From positions 806,001 to 870,000 of the forward strand of contig CAXXHF010000002.1 of the NCBI GenBank assembly GCA_963669405.2: 64,000 bases of DNA, written 5' to 3'. The notes beneath the pieces were generated by a model. That model was not told where the DNA came from, made no database searches, and worked only from the letters and a program-made list of their open reading frames with translations. This DNA is from Aureisphaera sp963669405. Lineage in GTDB: Bacteria; Bacteroidota; Bacteroidia; Flavobacteriales; Flavobacteriaceae. Positions 24,838-33,721 of the stretch are shown piece after piece; the first letter of the stretch is position 1, and each line of letters opens with the position of its first letter. A program made the translations under genes and the position numbers.

Positions 24838-27144
24838 CTATTGTCCTTTTACTTTGTTTTTAAATTGGTTGAACTCACCCAATTTTTTCTTTTTCGGCCA
24901 AGTATTGTTGGACGTATCTATATCTGCAGTTTCTTCATCTGGATCAACCACAATCTTAGTAATTTCTTTTTCAGAAGCAATGACTTTTCCTACAGAGGCA
25001 TCGTCTTTTCTCCAGATTTGTGCTGGATAAGTTACACGCTCAGTAGAACCATCACTATAGGTATACTCTGCTATAATTGGCATTGGGATACCTCCTGGCT
25101 TTTCGAAAGTAACTTCATAGAAGTATTTCGGGCTTTTTAGGTTAGCTCTATCTGCAGGATCTATATTATCCATGATATATTCTTGAAGCGTAGTCACATC
25201 TTCCAAAGTAGCATCTTTCATACTTTCTTCGTAATCTTCACTTCCTTCTTCAACCAAGTATACAAGTGGAGGAAGGTCACTTTCTTTAAGTCCACGCGCC
25301 TCCATCATTTCACGGATCTCCTTGTTCATTTTAGAAGTTACATAGAATTTCTTCACATCAGTAACACCAATGTCTGTATAATCTGTGGTAAAGAACCATG
25401 CTCTCCAGAACCAATCCAAATCTACGGCAGAAGCATCTTCCATAGAACGGAAGAAATCTTCTGGGGTTGGGTGTTTAAACATCCAACGTTGCGAATAGGT
25501 TTTAAATGCATAGTCAAACAACTCACGTCCCATAATAGTTTCGCGAAGAATATTCAACCCTACAGCTGGTTTGGAATATGCGTTAGATCCAAAGCTATAT
25601 GTATTTAATCCCTTGGTCATAATAGGCGCCATACGATCCTGGTTTCCTGCCATATAATCTACAATGGTCTTAGCTGGACCTCTACGTGAAGGGTATTGTT
25701 TGTTAGGAGCAATAGCTTCTGGGTATTTCTCACCAAAATCCTGTTCTGCCACATACTGTACAAAGGTGTTGATCCCTTCATCCATCCATGTCCACTGACG
25801 CTCATCACTGTTTACAATCATTGGATAGTAGTTATGCCCAACTTCATGAATAATTACACCAAACATTCCATATTTGGTACGATCACTATAATTACCATCC
25901 TTATCTGGACGACCGTAGTTCCAACAAATCATTGGATACTCCATCCCTTGATTCTTTGCGTGAACCGAAATAGCTTTATGGTAAGGATAATCGAAAGCCA
26001 TACGGGAATATGTTTCTAAGGTACTTGCTACTACTTTGGTAGACCAGTCTTCCCATAATGGGTTTCCTTCTGGAGGATATACAGAAACAGCCATTACGTC
26101 TCTATTTCCAATTTTCACGGCCATCATATCCCAAATATATCTACGAGAAGATGCAAAACCATAATCACGTACATTCTCTGCACGGAACTTCCAAGTTTTG
26201 GAGTTGGTACTAAAACCTTTGGAAGCAGCTTCAGCTTCTTCTTGGCTCACAATAATTACAGGTTCTTTGTAGCTCTTTTTCGCTTTTTCGTAACGCTTCA
26301 TCATCTCTTTGCTGAAGACTTCTTTACGGTTTAGTAGTTTTCCTGTAGCATCTAATACGTGATCTGCAGGAACGGTAATGGTTACATCAAAATTTCCGAA
26401 AGGAAGTGCAAACTCATCACGACCCCAGAATTGACTGTTTTGCCATCCTTCTACATCACTATATACAGCCATACGAGGATAAAACTGTGCAATTACATAT
26501 CCTCTATTTCCATCATCGAAAGTTTCATAACCGCTACGTGCACGATCTACAGTATGTTCTGGAATGTTATACCACCACTTGATAGAGAAGACAAATTTTT
26601 CACCAGTTTTAAGGTCTTTTGGCATCTCTACGCGCATCATGGTTCTGTTAACCATATAAGGAAGTGGTTTTCCTTTTCCGTCTTTTACCCAATCAATCTT
26701 AAATCCTCCGTCAAAACCTTCTCCCATATATTTGTTAATGAAGGAACCGGTCATCTCTGCTGGAAAAGCACCACTGGGTTCAATTAATGGAGATTTAGAA
26801 TCCCTTGCTCTAACGTTTTGATCTAATTGTACCCAAAGATATTCTAAAGCGTCTGGGGAATTGTTGGTATAGGTAATGGTTTCTTCTCCGAAAAGCTTTG
26901 TATTCTTATCATCCAAAGTAAGATCCATTACATAATCAGCCTGTTGCTGATAGTAATTTGGTCCTGGCGCACCATTACCAGAACGGTACATATTAGGCGT
27001 AGAAAACTCTTCGTACAATTGCTTAAAGCGGTTGTCGTTGTAATGCCCAGGTTTGCGCTCTTCTTTTTCGGTATCCTCCTGCGCGTAAGACATTCCTGCT
27101 ACTAAAAACAGGGCGACCAGGGGTAGGTATTTAACTAGTCTCAT
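24838..27144 (-). CDS. Secreted M1-family metallopeptidase
   Basis: 768 residues with a signal peptide ending GMSYAQ. The M1 (aminopeptidase N/LTA4H) catalytic core has zinc motif HEVGHNYYP near residue 431, and 18 residues later a Glu in WTWMDEGINTF (third ligand). The exopeptidase GAMEN motif is replaced by QGMEYP upstream. Later, long C-terminal region with ITKIVVDPDEETADIDTSNN. Exported M1 enzymes of this group are common in Bacteroidota and degrade peptides; the altered GAMEN hints at a changed specificity. Followed by its own terminator; a DUF6702 gene lies 70 bases upstream in the same orientation. Confidence 0.9.
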   Translation of the reverse strand: MRLVKYLPLVALFLVAGMSYAQEDTEKEERKPGHYNDNRFKQLYEEFSTPNMYRSGNGAPGPNYYQQQADYVMDLTLDDKNTKLFGEETITYTNNSPDALEYLWVQLDQNVRARDSKSPLIEPSGAFPAEMTGSFINKYMGEGFDGGFKIDWVKDGKGKPLPYMVNRTMMRVEMPKDLKTGEKFVFSIKWWYNIPEHTVDRARSGYETFDDGNRGYVIAQFYPRMAVYSDVEGWQNSQFWGRDEFALPFGNFDVTITVPADHVLDATGKLLNRKEVFSKEMMKRYEKAKKSYKEPVIIVSQEEAEAASKGFSTNSKTWKFRAENVRDYGFASSRRYIWDMMAVKIGNRDVMAVSVYPPEGNPLWEDWSTKVVASTLETYSRMAFDYPYHKAISVHAKNQGMEYPMICWNYGRPDKDGNYSDRTKYGMFGVIIHEVGHNYYPMIVNSDERQWTWMDEGINTFVQYVAEQDFGEKYPEAIAPNKQYPSRRGPAKTIVDYMAGNQDRMAPIMTKGLNTYSFGSNAYSKPAVGLNILRETIMGRELFDYAFKTYSQRWMFKHPTPEDFFRSMEDASAVDLDWFWRAWFFTTDYTDIGVTDVKKFYVTSKMNKEIREMMEARGLKESDLPPLVYLVEEGSEDYEESMKDATLEDVTTLQEYIMDNIDPADRANLKSPKYFYEVTFEKPGGIPMPIIAEYTYSDGSTERVTYPAQIWRKDDASVGKVIASEKEITKIVVDPDEETADIDTSNNTWPKKKKLGEFNQFKNKVKGQ

Positions 27145-27214
27145 AATTATTATTTGATTGTTGATTATTATAAAGCCTTTAAAAATAGTCTTTCTCAGTG
27201 GTTTTGGTGATTCA

Positions 27215-27718
27215 CTATCCGAAGTTTAACGTTCCTTTAGGATTATCTCTATCCAACACTAAGCTTTTTCTCTTTTTACCTTTTTTTACGTGTATTATAT
27301 TTTGCTGTTCATCGAACAATTCCATTAACATCTTGTTTTCCACCATGATAGAATTCAATTCTGAAATCTCCGATACTTCTATATAAACTTTTATAATATC
27401 ATTTTCATATTCGTGTCCTAATATTTCATACTTCATAGGAACCTTATTTACTTCTACATCAAACTTTTGAAGCACGTATTTCTTCACAAATTCTATCTCT
27501 TTCGTAGTTTCTGATTCTGGCCCAAGCACTAATGTTTTATCATAACGCTCTTGCAAGACATCTTCTATATCATCAATAAAAATCTTGGTAATAATCTGAA
27601 GGGATTGCTCTTCTTCGGCAAATTCAATTTTGGTAATACTCACATAGAATTTGTGAGCCGTGAATGAAGCCAATACTGGAATAAGTAGGGCAATTAAGGC
27701 AATTCGGAGAAATTTCAT
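27215..27718 (-). CDS. DUF6702-family protein
   Basis: 167 residues. An N-terminal signal or anchor (FLRIALIALLIPVLASF) is followed by TAHKFYVSITKIEF, the hallmark opening of DUF6702 proteins, with the rest matching the family pattern (LQIITKIFIDDIEDVL, EYENDIIKVYIEV). Function unknown; it is repeatedly found beside the M1 peptidase gene in Flavobacteriia, as here. Periplasmic or membrane-anchored. Confidence 0.75.
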   Translation of the reverse strand: MKFLRIALIALLIPVLASFTAHKFYVSITKIEFAEEEQSLQIITKIFIDDIEDVLQERYDKTLVLGPESETTKEIEFVKKYVLQKFDVEVNKVPMKYEILGHEYENDIIKVYIEVSEISELNSIMVENKMLMELFDEQQNIIHVKKGKKRKSLVLDRDNPKGTLNFG

Positions 27719-27774
27719 TTTAAAATTAATTCTAAAGTTAATAAGACGCTCATTATAAAGGGATGTTACAAATT

Positions 27775-28566
27775 TTATTCCTTTTTTTCAGAAAGGCGAT
27801 TTCGGTACTCTGCAGCACGTTCTTCAAAAGTGTTCATTACCAGTGCATGGTTTCCTTCTTCAAAATGTTCTTGCATATTACTGGTTTCTACGCAATACAA
27901 CAAAAAATCATAGGTGAGCTCTTCAGGAATTTGGTACGCTTCATTGAAAAAACCATATGGATAATGATATAGCAACAGGGATACAAGTACGTTTTGAGCT
28001 TCCCATTTTCGGCGTATTTTAAGCTTTTTATAATACCCGCTAATGTATTTGTACAATCCTTCAATGTTTACCGAGAGAGGCGTAATAACCTCACCGACAA
28101 GATTAGGGATTTTCTCCTCAGGTTTGCCTTTGAAACCTGGGATTCCCACATCATCAAAATTAATAGGATCATCTACTTTTATATTTTTAAGATCACGCTC
28201 CAAATCTCCCGATAACCTAGGCCCAAGGTATACTTCATCCAATTCGTTAACCAAATCCTTTAAGGTAATAGAGAGATACCCCAAGTCATATATTTCTTGA
28301 GTAATCACAATCTGTTCAGGGATATATGCTATAGAAGAAATTAATAAGGTGTCTAAAGGTTTTGCCGAAATATAAAACTCTCCCAACTGATTTGTTACCG
28401 AATTGTAACGGGAGGATGTATTAAGGATATGAATGCCTTCAACATCTTTTTGGTTTTCTATTTTACCATCCAGTCTCTTTTGCTGCCCAAAAAGCAACAT
28501 AGGAATTAGCAAAAATATCCAAAGGAGCCTAGCTCTTAGATTACTTACGGTCTTTGTAATTCTCAC
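27775..28566 (-). CDS. Carboxypeptidase-regulatory-like domain protein (copy B)
   Basis: 263 residues from a GTG at 28564-28566, overlapping the previous gene by 26 bases; the product has a fitting signal peptide ending LLFGQ. Residues about 30-105 form the CarboxypepD_reg-like beta sandwich (VEGIHILNTSSRYNSVTNQLGEFYISA, a segment shared with TonB-dependent transporters), then a helical C-terminal region ending NTFEERAAEYRNRLSEKKE. Paralogue of the gene upstream. It has no TonB plug or barrel, so it is a stand-alone periplasmic or outer-membrane protein of unknown role. Confidence 0.75.
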   Translation of the reverse strand: MRITKTVSNLRARLLWIFLLIPMLLFGQQKRLDGKIENQKDVEGIHILNTSSRYNSVTNQLGEFYISAKPLDTLLISSIAYIPEQIVITQEIYDLGYLSITLKDLVNELDEVYLGPRLSGDLERDLKNIKVDDPINFDDVGIPGFKGKPEEKIPNLVGEVITPLSVNIEGLYKYISGYYKKLKIRRKWEAQNVLVSLLLYHYPYGFFNEAYQIPEELTYDFLLYCVETSNMQEHFEEGNHALVMNTFEERAAEYRNRLSEKKE

Positions 28567-29341
28567 TTAAATTGGTTAAAAAGGCGATTAGCTTCATTTC
28601 ATTTTCCACATTTAACAACGAGTAGTCTTTCATATTGTCTTCAACAAAATAGATAAAGTCATCTACGTTGGTATCGGGAATCTTAAAATTATCTACAAAA
28701 AATTTGACACTATACCTACTTTTAAGAATGTCATAAACTCTCTTGGGTTCTTTAAATTCTTGAAATTCAGATTTTTTCTTTTTAGGAAAAGCAAGCTTTG
28801 CCAATTTTATGAAATCAATACCCAACAATGGCCCACTATTTTGGCCTAATGCTTCTTTGGCTGCATTTCCCGTTACTGCGGATTGCGCATCCCTTTCAAA
28901 ATCATAAGCGGTTATTGCTTCTAGGGAGACATCAATTTCGGGTACTACAAAAACCGGAATGTTTTTAACATCTGTTTCTAAATGTCCCGTAAGATCTACG
29001 TTGCGAAGCAACACCTCTTCCAGTTCGTTTACATATGGGTTTAGATAAATCTCTATTTTACCTGCCGCAATAGCTTCGGCACTTACCACTACAACAAAAG
29101 TGGCATATTGCAATGATGTTACTTGCAGACGATCGTTTTCGGCTACGGATATCTTAAATTTTCCTTGGGCATCTGTAACGGAACCCTGTTGGGCAGAAAT
29201 GTTGTAAATATGGATTCCTTCTAACTCTTCTCCTTTCTCTGTTCGTACTTCTCCATCTACCCTCAATCTTTTGTACTCTTGCGCAAACCCCTCAGAAAAG
29301 ATCAATAAGAGTACGGTACAAATGAGGTAGTTAGTTTTCAT
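28541..29341 (-). CDS. Carboxypeptidase-regulatory-like domain protein (copy A)
   Basis: 266 residues from the ATG at 29339-29341; an upstream TTG adds seven residues and is less likely. Signal peptide ends EGFAQ. The CarboxypepD_reg-like domain (LEGIHIYNISAQQGSVTDAQGKFKIS) is followed by the VNELEEVLLRNVDLTGHLETDVKNI segment that aligns with VNELDEVYLGPRLSGDLERDLKNI of copy B. The C-terminal helical part ends LIAFLTNLSENYKDRK. Translationally coupled to copy B by overlap. Confidence 0.75.
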   Translation of the reverse strand: MKTNYLICTVLLLIFSEGFAQEYKRLRVDGEVRTEKGEELEGIHIYNISAQQGSVTDAQGKFKISVAENDRLQVTSLQYATFVVVVSAEAIAAGKIEIYLNPYVNELEEVLLRNVDLTGHLETDVKNIPVFVVPEIDVSLEAITAYDFERDAQSAVTGNAAKEALGQNSGPLLGIDFIKLAKLAFPKKKKSEFQEFKEPKRVYDILKSRYSVKFFVDNFKIPDTNVDDFIYFVEDNMKDYSLLNVENEMKLIAFLTNLSENYKDRK

Positions 29342-29400
29342 AGGATAAAAGTAGGTGTTCAATTCTTAGTAAAATCCTAATACACCCGCCAAGGTTTTGT

Positions 29401-29408
29401 TAAATTTG
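29401..29408 (+). promoter_or_regulatory. Candidate -7 element for pepE
   Basis: TAAATTTG matches the Bacteroidota -7 consensus TAnnTTTG 17 bases before the ATG of the peptidase E gene. A well-spaced -33 TTG is not evident, so this is a moderate call. Confidence 0.4.
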
Positions 29409-29425
29409 AAAAAGTAAAACACTGT

Positions 29426-30133
29426 ATGAAAAATTTAATCATTGCCAGCACCTCTACCGTTTATGGAAGTGGATATCTGGAATATATAATACCAGAGCTA
29501 ACTCAATTATTTTCAGAAACAGAAGAAATCCTGTTCATTCCATACGCAAGACCCGGAGGCATTACGCACGAAGATTATACAGCTGTGGCTCAAAAAGCGT
29601 TTTCGAAAATTAAAAAAAAGGTTGTCGGATTGCACGAATTTGATAACCCAGTAATTGCCATTAAAAATGCAAAAGGCATCTTTACGGGGGGTGGAAACAC
29701 CTTTGTACTAGTTTCGCAATTGTATAGGCATGGAGTTATGGAACCTTTACGGCAAGCCATTTATTTGGGGACTCCATATTTGGGCACCAGTGCAGGAAGT
29801 AACATTTGTGGGCTTACCATGCAAACCACTAATGACATGCCAATTGTATACCCTCCTTCGTTCAAAACCTTGGGTATTGTACCTTTCAATATCAACCCTC
29901 ATTATTTAGATCCCATAGAAGGTAGTACCCATATGGGGGAAACCCGTGAAACGCGTATTCAAGAATTCCATACCCAAAATACAGTTCCGGTAGTAGGCCT
30001 TCGTGAAGGAAGTTGGTTACAAGTAAACGGAGAAGCCATTATTTTAAAAGGAACACTATCTGCCAGAGTATTTGAGCAGGATAAATCACCATACGAAACA
30101 CCCACAAATACTTCTCTAGAATATCTTACTTAG
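29426..30133 (+). CDS. pepE: Dipeptidase E (alpha-aspartyl dipeptidase)
   Basis: 235 residues, close to the family length (about 230). S51 serine peptidase that hydrolyses dipeptides with N-terminal Asp. Nucleophile Ser122 in LGTSAGSN, Asp137 in TTNDMPI and His159 in NINPHYLDP sit at a constant +2 offset from the Ser120/Asp135/His157 triad of the Salmonella enzyme. Cytoplasmic. Its 3' end overlaps by 8 bases the 3' end of the convergent acetyltransferase gene. Confidence 0.93.
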   Translation: MKNLIIASTSTVYGSGYLEYIIPELTQLFSETEEILFIPYARPGGITHEDYTAVAQKAFSKIKKKVVGLHEFDNPVIAIKNAKGIFTGGGNTFVLVSQLYRHGVMEPLRQAIYLGTPYLGTSAGSNICGLTMQTTNDMPIVYPPSFKTLGIVPFNINPHYLDPIEGSTHMGETRETRIQEFHTQNTVPVVGLREGSWLQVNGEAIILKGTLSARVFEQDKSPYETPTNTSLEYLT

Positions 30134-30557
30134 TGATATCTTTTACAAAATGATATCCTTTGGCAACAAAGCCTTGATTGTAATAAAACTTATGAGAAGG
30201 AAAATTATGGACATAGGTATTTAGCTCCACCCAACGACATCCTTTCTTTGAAGCATAATCATATACAAACCGCATCATTTTATCTCCAATACCCTGCCCA
30301 CGGTACGATTCGTCTATAACTACATGGTCTACTTCACAGCTTTTACCAGCATAGTGTCTTGTCTGAAACCACATTCCACAGACACCAATGAGTTGCTTTT
30401 CATCATAAATACCTAAACACTCATACTGTTGGCCAGCCATTTCCAAGATACGTTCTTTTAAAACGGTTTCAGAAATTCGGCCTTCATTCAGTTTATAAAC
30501 ATGTGGTAAAATATCCAAAATATTTTCTGAAGGGATGATGCGAAAATCGATAGGCAT
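30126..30557 (-). CDS. GNAT N-acetyltransferase
   Basis: 143 residues from the ATG at 30555-30557; a GTG 11 codons upstream is possible. GNAT fold: strand with CLGIYDEKQLIGVCGMWF, acetyl-CoA motif VVIDESYRGQGIGDKMMRFV, and a late VHNFPSHKFYYNQGFVAKGYHF segment. Cytoplasmic, substrate unknown. Overlaps pepE tail to tail. Confidence 0.88.
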   Translation of the reverse strand: MPIDFRIIPSENILDILPHVYKLNEGRISETVLKERILEMAGQQYECLGIYDEKQLIGVCGMWFQTRHYAGKSCEVDHVVIDESYRGQGIGDKMMRFVYDYASKKGCRWVELNTYVHNFPSHKFYYNQGFVAKGYHFVKDITK

Positions 30558-30601
30558 AAATCGTAAATTAATAGTACTTTTAGAGAACACTAAAATAAGA
30601 A

Positions 30602-31345
30602 ATGAATCGAAAGGATTTTATAAAAACAACATTTATTGGCGCCGTAGGATGGGGATTACTAACCTCCTTAACTGATTCTGTTTTTCAGGAGCCATTTACA
30701 AGAGAACAACTCATTGGCAAAGGAAATCCCGATATTTCGGGAGATAGCTATACATCTACCATGCACAAGGATACAGCCAAAGCACTTCAACAATTAAAAG
30801 AAGCTGCCAAATCTGAAGGAATTAATATAGAAGTGGTATCTGCCTATCGTAGTTTTCAAAGGCAAAAGGAAATATTTGAAGCTAAATACAATCTGTTTAC
30901 ATCACAGGGAGATTCCCCAACGGAAGCTATTGAAAGGATCATAGAATATTCTACTATTCCGGGAACTTCACGCCATCACTGGGGGACTGATTTAGACCTT
31001 ATCGATGCTAGTGCCCCCAGACCCAAAAGTGTTTTACAAGCTGATCATTTTCATGGCAAAGGCCCCTTTTGCAAATTCAAGGAATGGATGGATAAACATG
31101 CCGAATCCTTTGGGTTTTATGAAGTCTACACCAACAATGCACAACGAAAAGGATTTGCCTATGAACCTTGGCACTTCAGTTATGCCCCTGTTTCTAAGCC
31201 CATGTTAACAGCTTACAAGAAACTGGATGTAAAGGCTATCCTTACCGAGGAAAAAATTCTGGGACATGAGCATTTTACCGATGATTTTATAGCCAAATAT
31301 CGAAAAGAAAACATTTTAGACATCAACCCAAGCTTACTTTCGTAA
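30602..31345 (+). CDS. VanY-like M15 D-Ala-D-Ala carboxypeptidase
   Basis: 247 residues. N-terminal export signal resembling a Tat signal (NRKDFIKTT with RK instead of RR, then a hydrophobic stretch). M15B/VanY zinc motifs: SRHHWGTDLDL (His and Asp ligands) and EPWHFSY (Glu and His). SAYRSFQRQKEIF is also typical. Cleaves the terminal D-Ala of peptidoglycan stem peptides in the periplasm. In Bacteroidota it serves cell-wall remodelling rather than vancomycin resistance, and no vanHAX-like genes are nearby. Confidence 0.9.
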   Translation: MNRKDFIKTTFIGAVGWGLLTSLTDSVFQEPFTREQLIGKGNPDISGDSYTSTMHKDTAKALQQLKEAAKSEGINIEVVSAYRSFQRQKEIFEAKYNLFTSQGDSPTEAIERIIEYSTIPGTSRHHWGTDLDLIDASAPRPKSVLQADHFHGKGPFCKFKEWMDKHAESFGFYEVYTNNAQRKGFAYEPWHFSYAPVSKPMLTAYKKLDVKAILTEEKILGHEHFTDDFIAKYRKENILDINPSLLS

Positions 31346-31373
31346 ATTTATACAACACTAAAAATAGACTGTC

Positions 31374-32141
31374 ATGAGAGGAAACTGGAAAATTCGAATC
31401 ATCATAGGTTTAGCCATAGCTGCTTTTGCATTTTTTAAGTATTGCAATAGTAAGGAAGAGAATCCTTATACGGGAAGAGTTCAAGCTATTGCTTTAGATC
31501 CCGATCAAGAAATAGCCATGGGATTGCAAACAGCTCCACAAATGGCGCAACAACATGGCGGACTACATCCAGACCAAGCTGCACAAGCCACCGTAGACCG
31601 AGTAGGAAATCGGTTGGTAAGTAACAGCGTAGCAGGAACCAGTGACTACAAAGATGATTTCGATTTCCATTTATTGGCAGATGATCAAACCATTAATGCT
31701 TTTGCTCTTCCGGGTGGGCAAGTTTTTATCACTGCTGCATTGTATTCTAAACTGGAGAACGAAGATCAATTAGCAGGAGTATTAGGTCATGAAATCGGTC
31801 ATGTATTAGGCCGGCATTCCAGTGAACGCATTGCAGAAGCTGGACTTTGGGAAGGACTTTCACAAGCGGGTTCTGTTGGAGCCAATGCTGGAGATCTCAT
31901 TGCTGGCATTGGTCAAAACAAATTATTGACCAACGGTCGTGGTGACGAACTGGAAAGCGATGATCTAGGAGTTCGTTTCATGATTAAAGCAGGTTACGAT
32001 CCTTATGAAATGATTGATGTTATGCAAATACTAAAAGCCGCTGCGGGTCCCAACCGTGTTCCAGAGCATAAAAGCACACATCCCGATCCAGAGAACCGAA
32101 TAGAGCAAATAAAGGCTTCCATCAAAAAATATGGAAAATAG
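31374..32141 (+). CDS. M48-family metalloprotease (BepA/Oma1-like)
   Basis: 255 residues. N-terminal membrane helix or signal anchor about 8-22 (IIIGLAIAAFAFF). M48 zinc motif GHEIGHVLGRHSSER near residue 139, third ligand in GDELESDDLGVRFM (ExxxDxxG). Short form with no C-terminal TPR. Periplasmic M48 proteases perform outer-membrane protein quality control. Follows the VanY-like gene by 28 bases and may be co-transcribed. Confidence 0.9.
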   Translation: MRGNWKIRIIIGLAIAAFAFFKYCNSKEENPYTGRVQAIALDPDQEIAMGLQTAPQMAQQHGGLHPDQAAQATVDRVGNRLVSNSVAGTSDYKDDFDFHLLADDQTINAFALPGGQVFITAALYSKLENEDQLAGVLGHEIGHVLGRHSSERIAEAGLWEGLSQAGSVGANAGDLIAGIGQNKLLTNGRGDELESDDLGVRFMIKAGYDPYEMIDVMQILKAAAGPNRVPEHKSTHPDPENRIEQIKASIKKYGK

Positions 32142-32189
32142 TAAGACAATAAAGTGCAAACTCAGTTATAAACCTGAATTTGATCTTAC

Positions 32190-32197
32190 TATCTTTG
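32190..32197 (+). promoter_or_regulatory. Candidate -7 element of gpmI (near-leaderless transcript)
   Basis: TATCTTTG is a perfect match to TAnnTTTG and ends 4 bases before the ATG at 32202, so transcription would begin at or very near the start codon. No Shine-Dalgarno sequence is present between them. Confidence 0.45.
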
Positions 32198-32201
32198 TTT
32201 C

Positions 32202-33716
32202 ATGAACAAAAAAGTCCTCCTACTCATCCTAGATGGATGGGGTATTACGCAAGATCCTAACGTTTCCGCTATTGCCAAAGGGAATACTCCTTTTATGGAT
32301 TCCCTTCCCCATAAATATCCCAATGCACAACTCCTTACCCATGGAATGAATGTTGGTTTGCCCGATGGCCAAATGGGAAATAGTGAAGTAGGACATATGA
32401 ATTTAGGAGCGGGACGCATTGTCTATCAAGATCTAGCCAAAATAAATTTAGCTGTTGAAAACAACACCTTGAAAGACGAGAAGATCATTCAAGAAACGTT
32501 TCAATATGCCAAAACACATCATAAAAAAGTACACTTACTCGGCTTATTATCTAATGGTGGTGTGCATTCACATATTGATCACGTAAAAGGGCTTCTTAAT
32601 GTAGCTCATGATTATGAATTGAAAGATGTATTTGTACATGCCTTTACTGATGGCCGTGATGTAGATCCTAAAAGTGCATGTGGGTTTGTAAGTCACTTAC
32701 AAACCCACATGCACAAAACCACGGGGAAATTAGCCTCTGTCATTGGGCGTTATTTTGCTATGGACCGTGATAAAAGATGGGAACGCGTAAAAAAAGCATA
32801 CGACCTCTTGGTGCATGGTAAGGGAGTACATACAACAAATCCTTCAAAAAGTATTGAAGCTAGTTATGAAGATGGGATCACAGATGAATTCATAGAACCG
32901 TTAACAGTTGTAGAGAATGATTCTCCCGTAGCTACCATAGCTAATGATGATATTGTATTATTCTTCAACTTCAGAACTGATCGAGGAAGGGAGTTAACCC
33001 AAGTATTGAGTCAGGAAGATTTTCCAGATTTTCAGATGAAAAAACTTTCCTTGTACTATGTCACTATGACCAATTATGATGAAACCTTTCAAAACATCAA
33101 AGTTGTCTACGACAAGGAAAACATAAAAGATACACTTGGAGAAATTTTAGCAAAAGCTGGAAAAACCCAAATACGAATTGCTGAAACCGAGAAATATCCA
33201 CACGTTACATTCTTCTTCAATGGAGGTAGAGAAGAACCTTACAAAGGAGAGAAACGCATCTTATGCCCTTCTCCAAAAGTAGCCACTTACGATCTAAAAC
33301 CAGAGATGAGTGCTTACGATATTAGAGATAAAATTTTGCCCGAAATACAGGAAAAAACAGCAGACTTCATCTGCCTAAACTTTGCCAATCCTGATATGGT
33401 AGGACATACAGGTGTTATGGAAGCAGCAGCAAAAGCTTGCGAAGTTGTTGATGAATGCTCCAAAGAAATTGTGGAAACCGCTTTATCCAATGGATATACA
33501 ACACTCATTATTGCAGATCATGGCAATAGCGAGACCATGAAAAATCCAGATGGTTCACCCAATACTGCACATACTACGAATCCTGTACCTTTAATACTCG
33601 TAGACAACGAAATTAAATTTATAAAAAACGGAGTTTTGGGCGATATTGCACCTACTATACTAAAGCTTATGGATGTTGCAAAACCAGAAGCCATGACTCA
33701 AGAATCCTTAATTTAA
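32202..33716 (+). CDS. gpmI: 2,3-bisphosphoglycerate-independent phosphoglycerate mutase
   Basis: 504 residues, family-typical length. Interconverts 3- and 2-phosphoglycerate in glycolysis through a phosphoserine intermediate. N-terminal metal site LLILDGWG; catalytic Ser61 in QMGNSEVGHMNLG; FTDGRDVDPKS; second metal site residues in FANPDMVGHTG and IADHGNSE. Cytoplasmic, Mn-dependent. It starts a plus-strand run with the thioredoxin-like lipoprotein 5 bases after its stop. Confidence 0.97.
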   Translation: MNKKVLLLILDGWGITQDPNVSAIAKGNTPFMDSLPHKYPNAQLLTHGMNVGLPDGQMGNSEVGHMNLGAGRIVYQDLAKINLAVENNTLKDEKIIQETFQYAKTHHKKVHLLGLLSNGGVHSHIDHVKGLLNVAHDYELKDVFVHAFTDGRDVDPKSACGFVSHLQTHMHKTTGKLASVIGRYFAMDRDKRWERVKKAYDLLVHGKGVHTTNPSKSIEASYEDGITDEFIEPLTVVENDSPVATIANDDIVLFFNFRTDRGRELTQVLSQEDFPDFQMKKLSLYYVTMTNYDETFQNIKVVYDKENIKDTLGEILAKAGKTQIRIAETEKYPHVTFFFNGGREEPYKGEKRILCPSPKVATYDLKPEMSAYDIRDKILPEIQEKTADFICLNFANPDMVGHTGVMEAAAKACEVVDECSKEIVETALSNGYTTLIIADHGNSETMKNPDGSPNTAHTTNPVPLILVDNEIKFIKNGVLGDIAPTILKLMDVAKPEAMTQESLI

Positions 33717-33721
33717 AAACC

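Noticed and set aside
25183..26787. Plus-strand frames inside the M1 peptidase gene
   Set aside because: Low-complexity hydrophobic shadow translations, antisense to a gene with clear zinc motif.
30602..31345. Vancomycin resistance gene
   Set aside because: The peptidase is VanY-like, but no vanHAX or VanRS genes are present, and such peptidases are normal in Bacteroidota.
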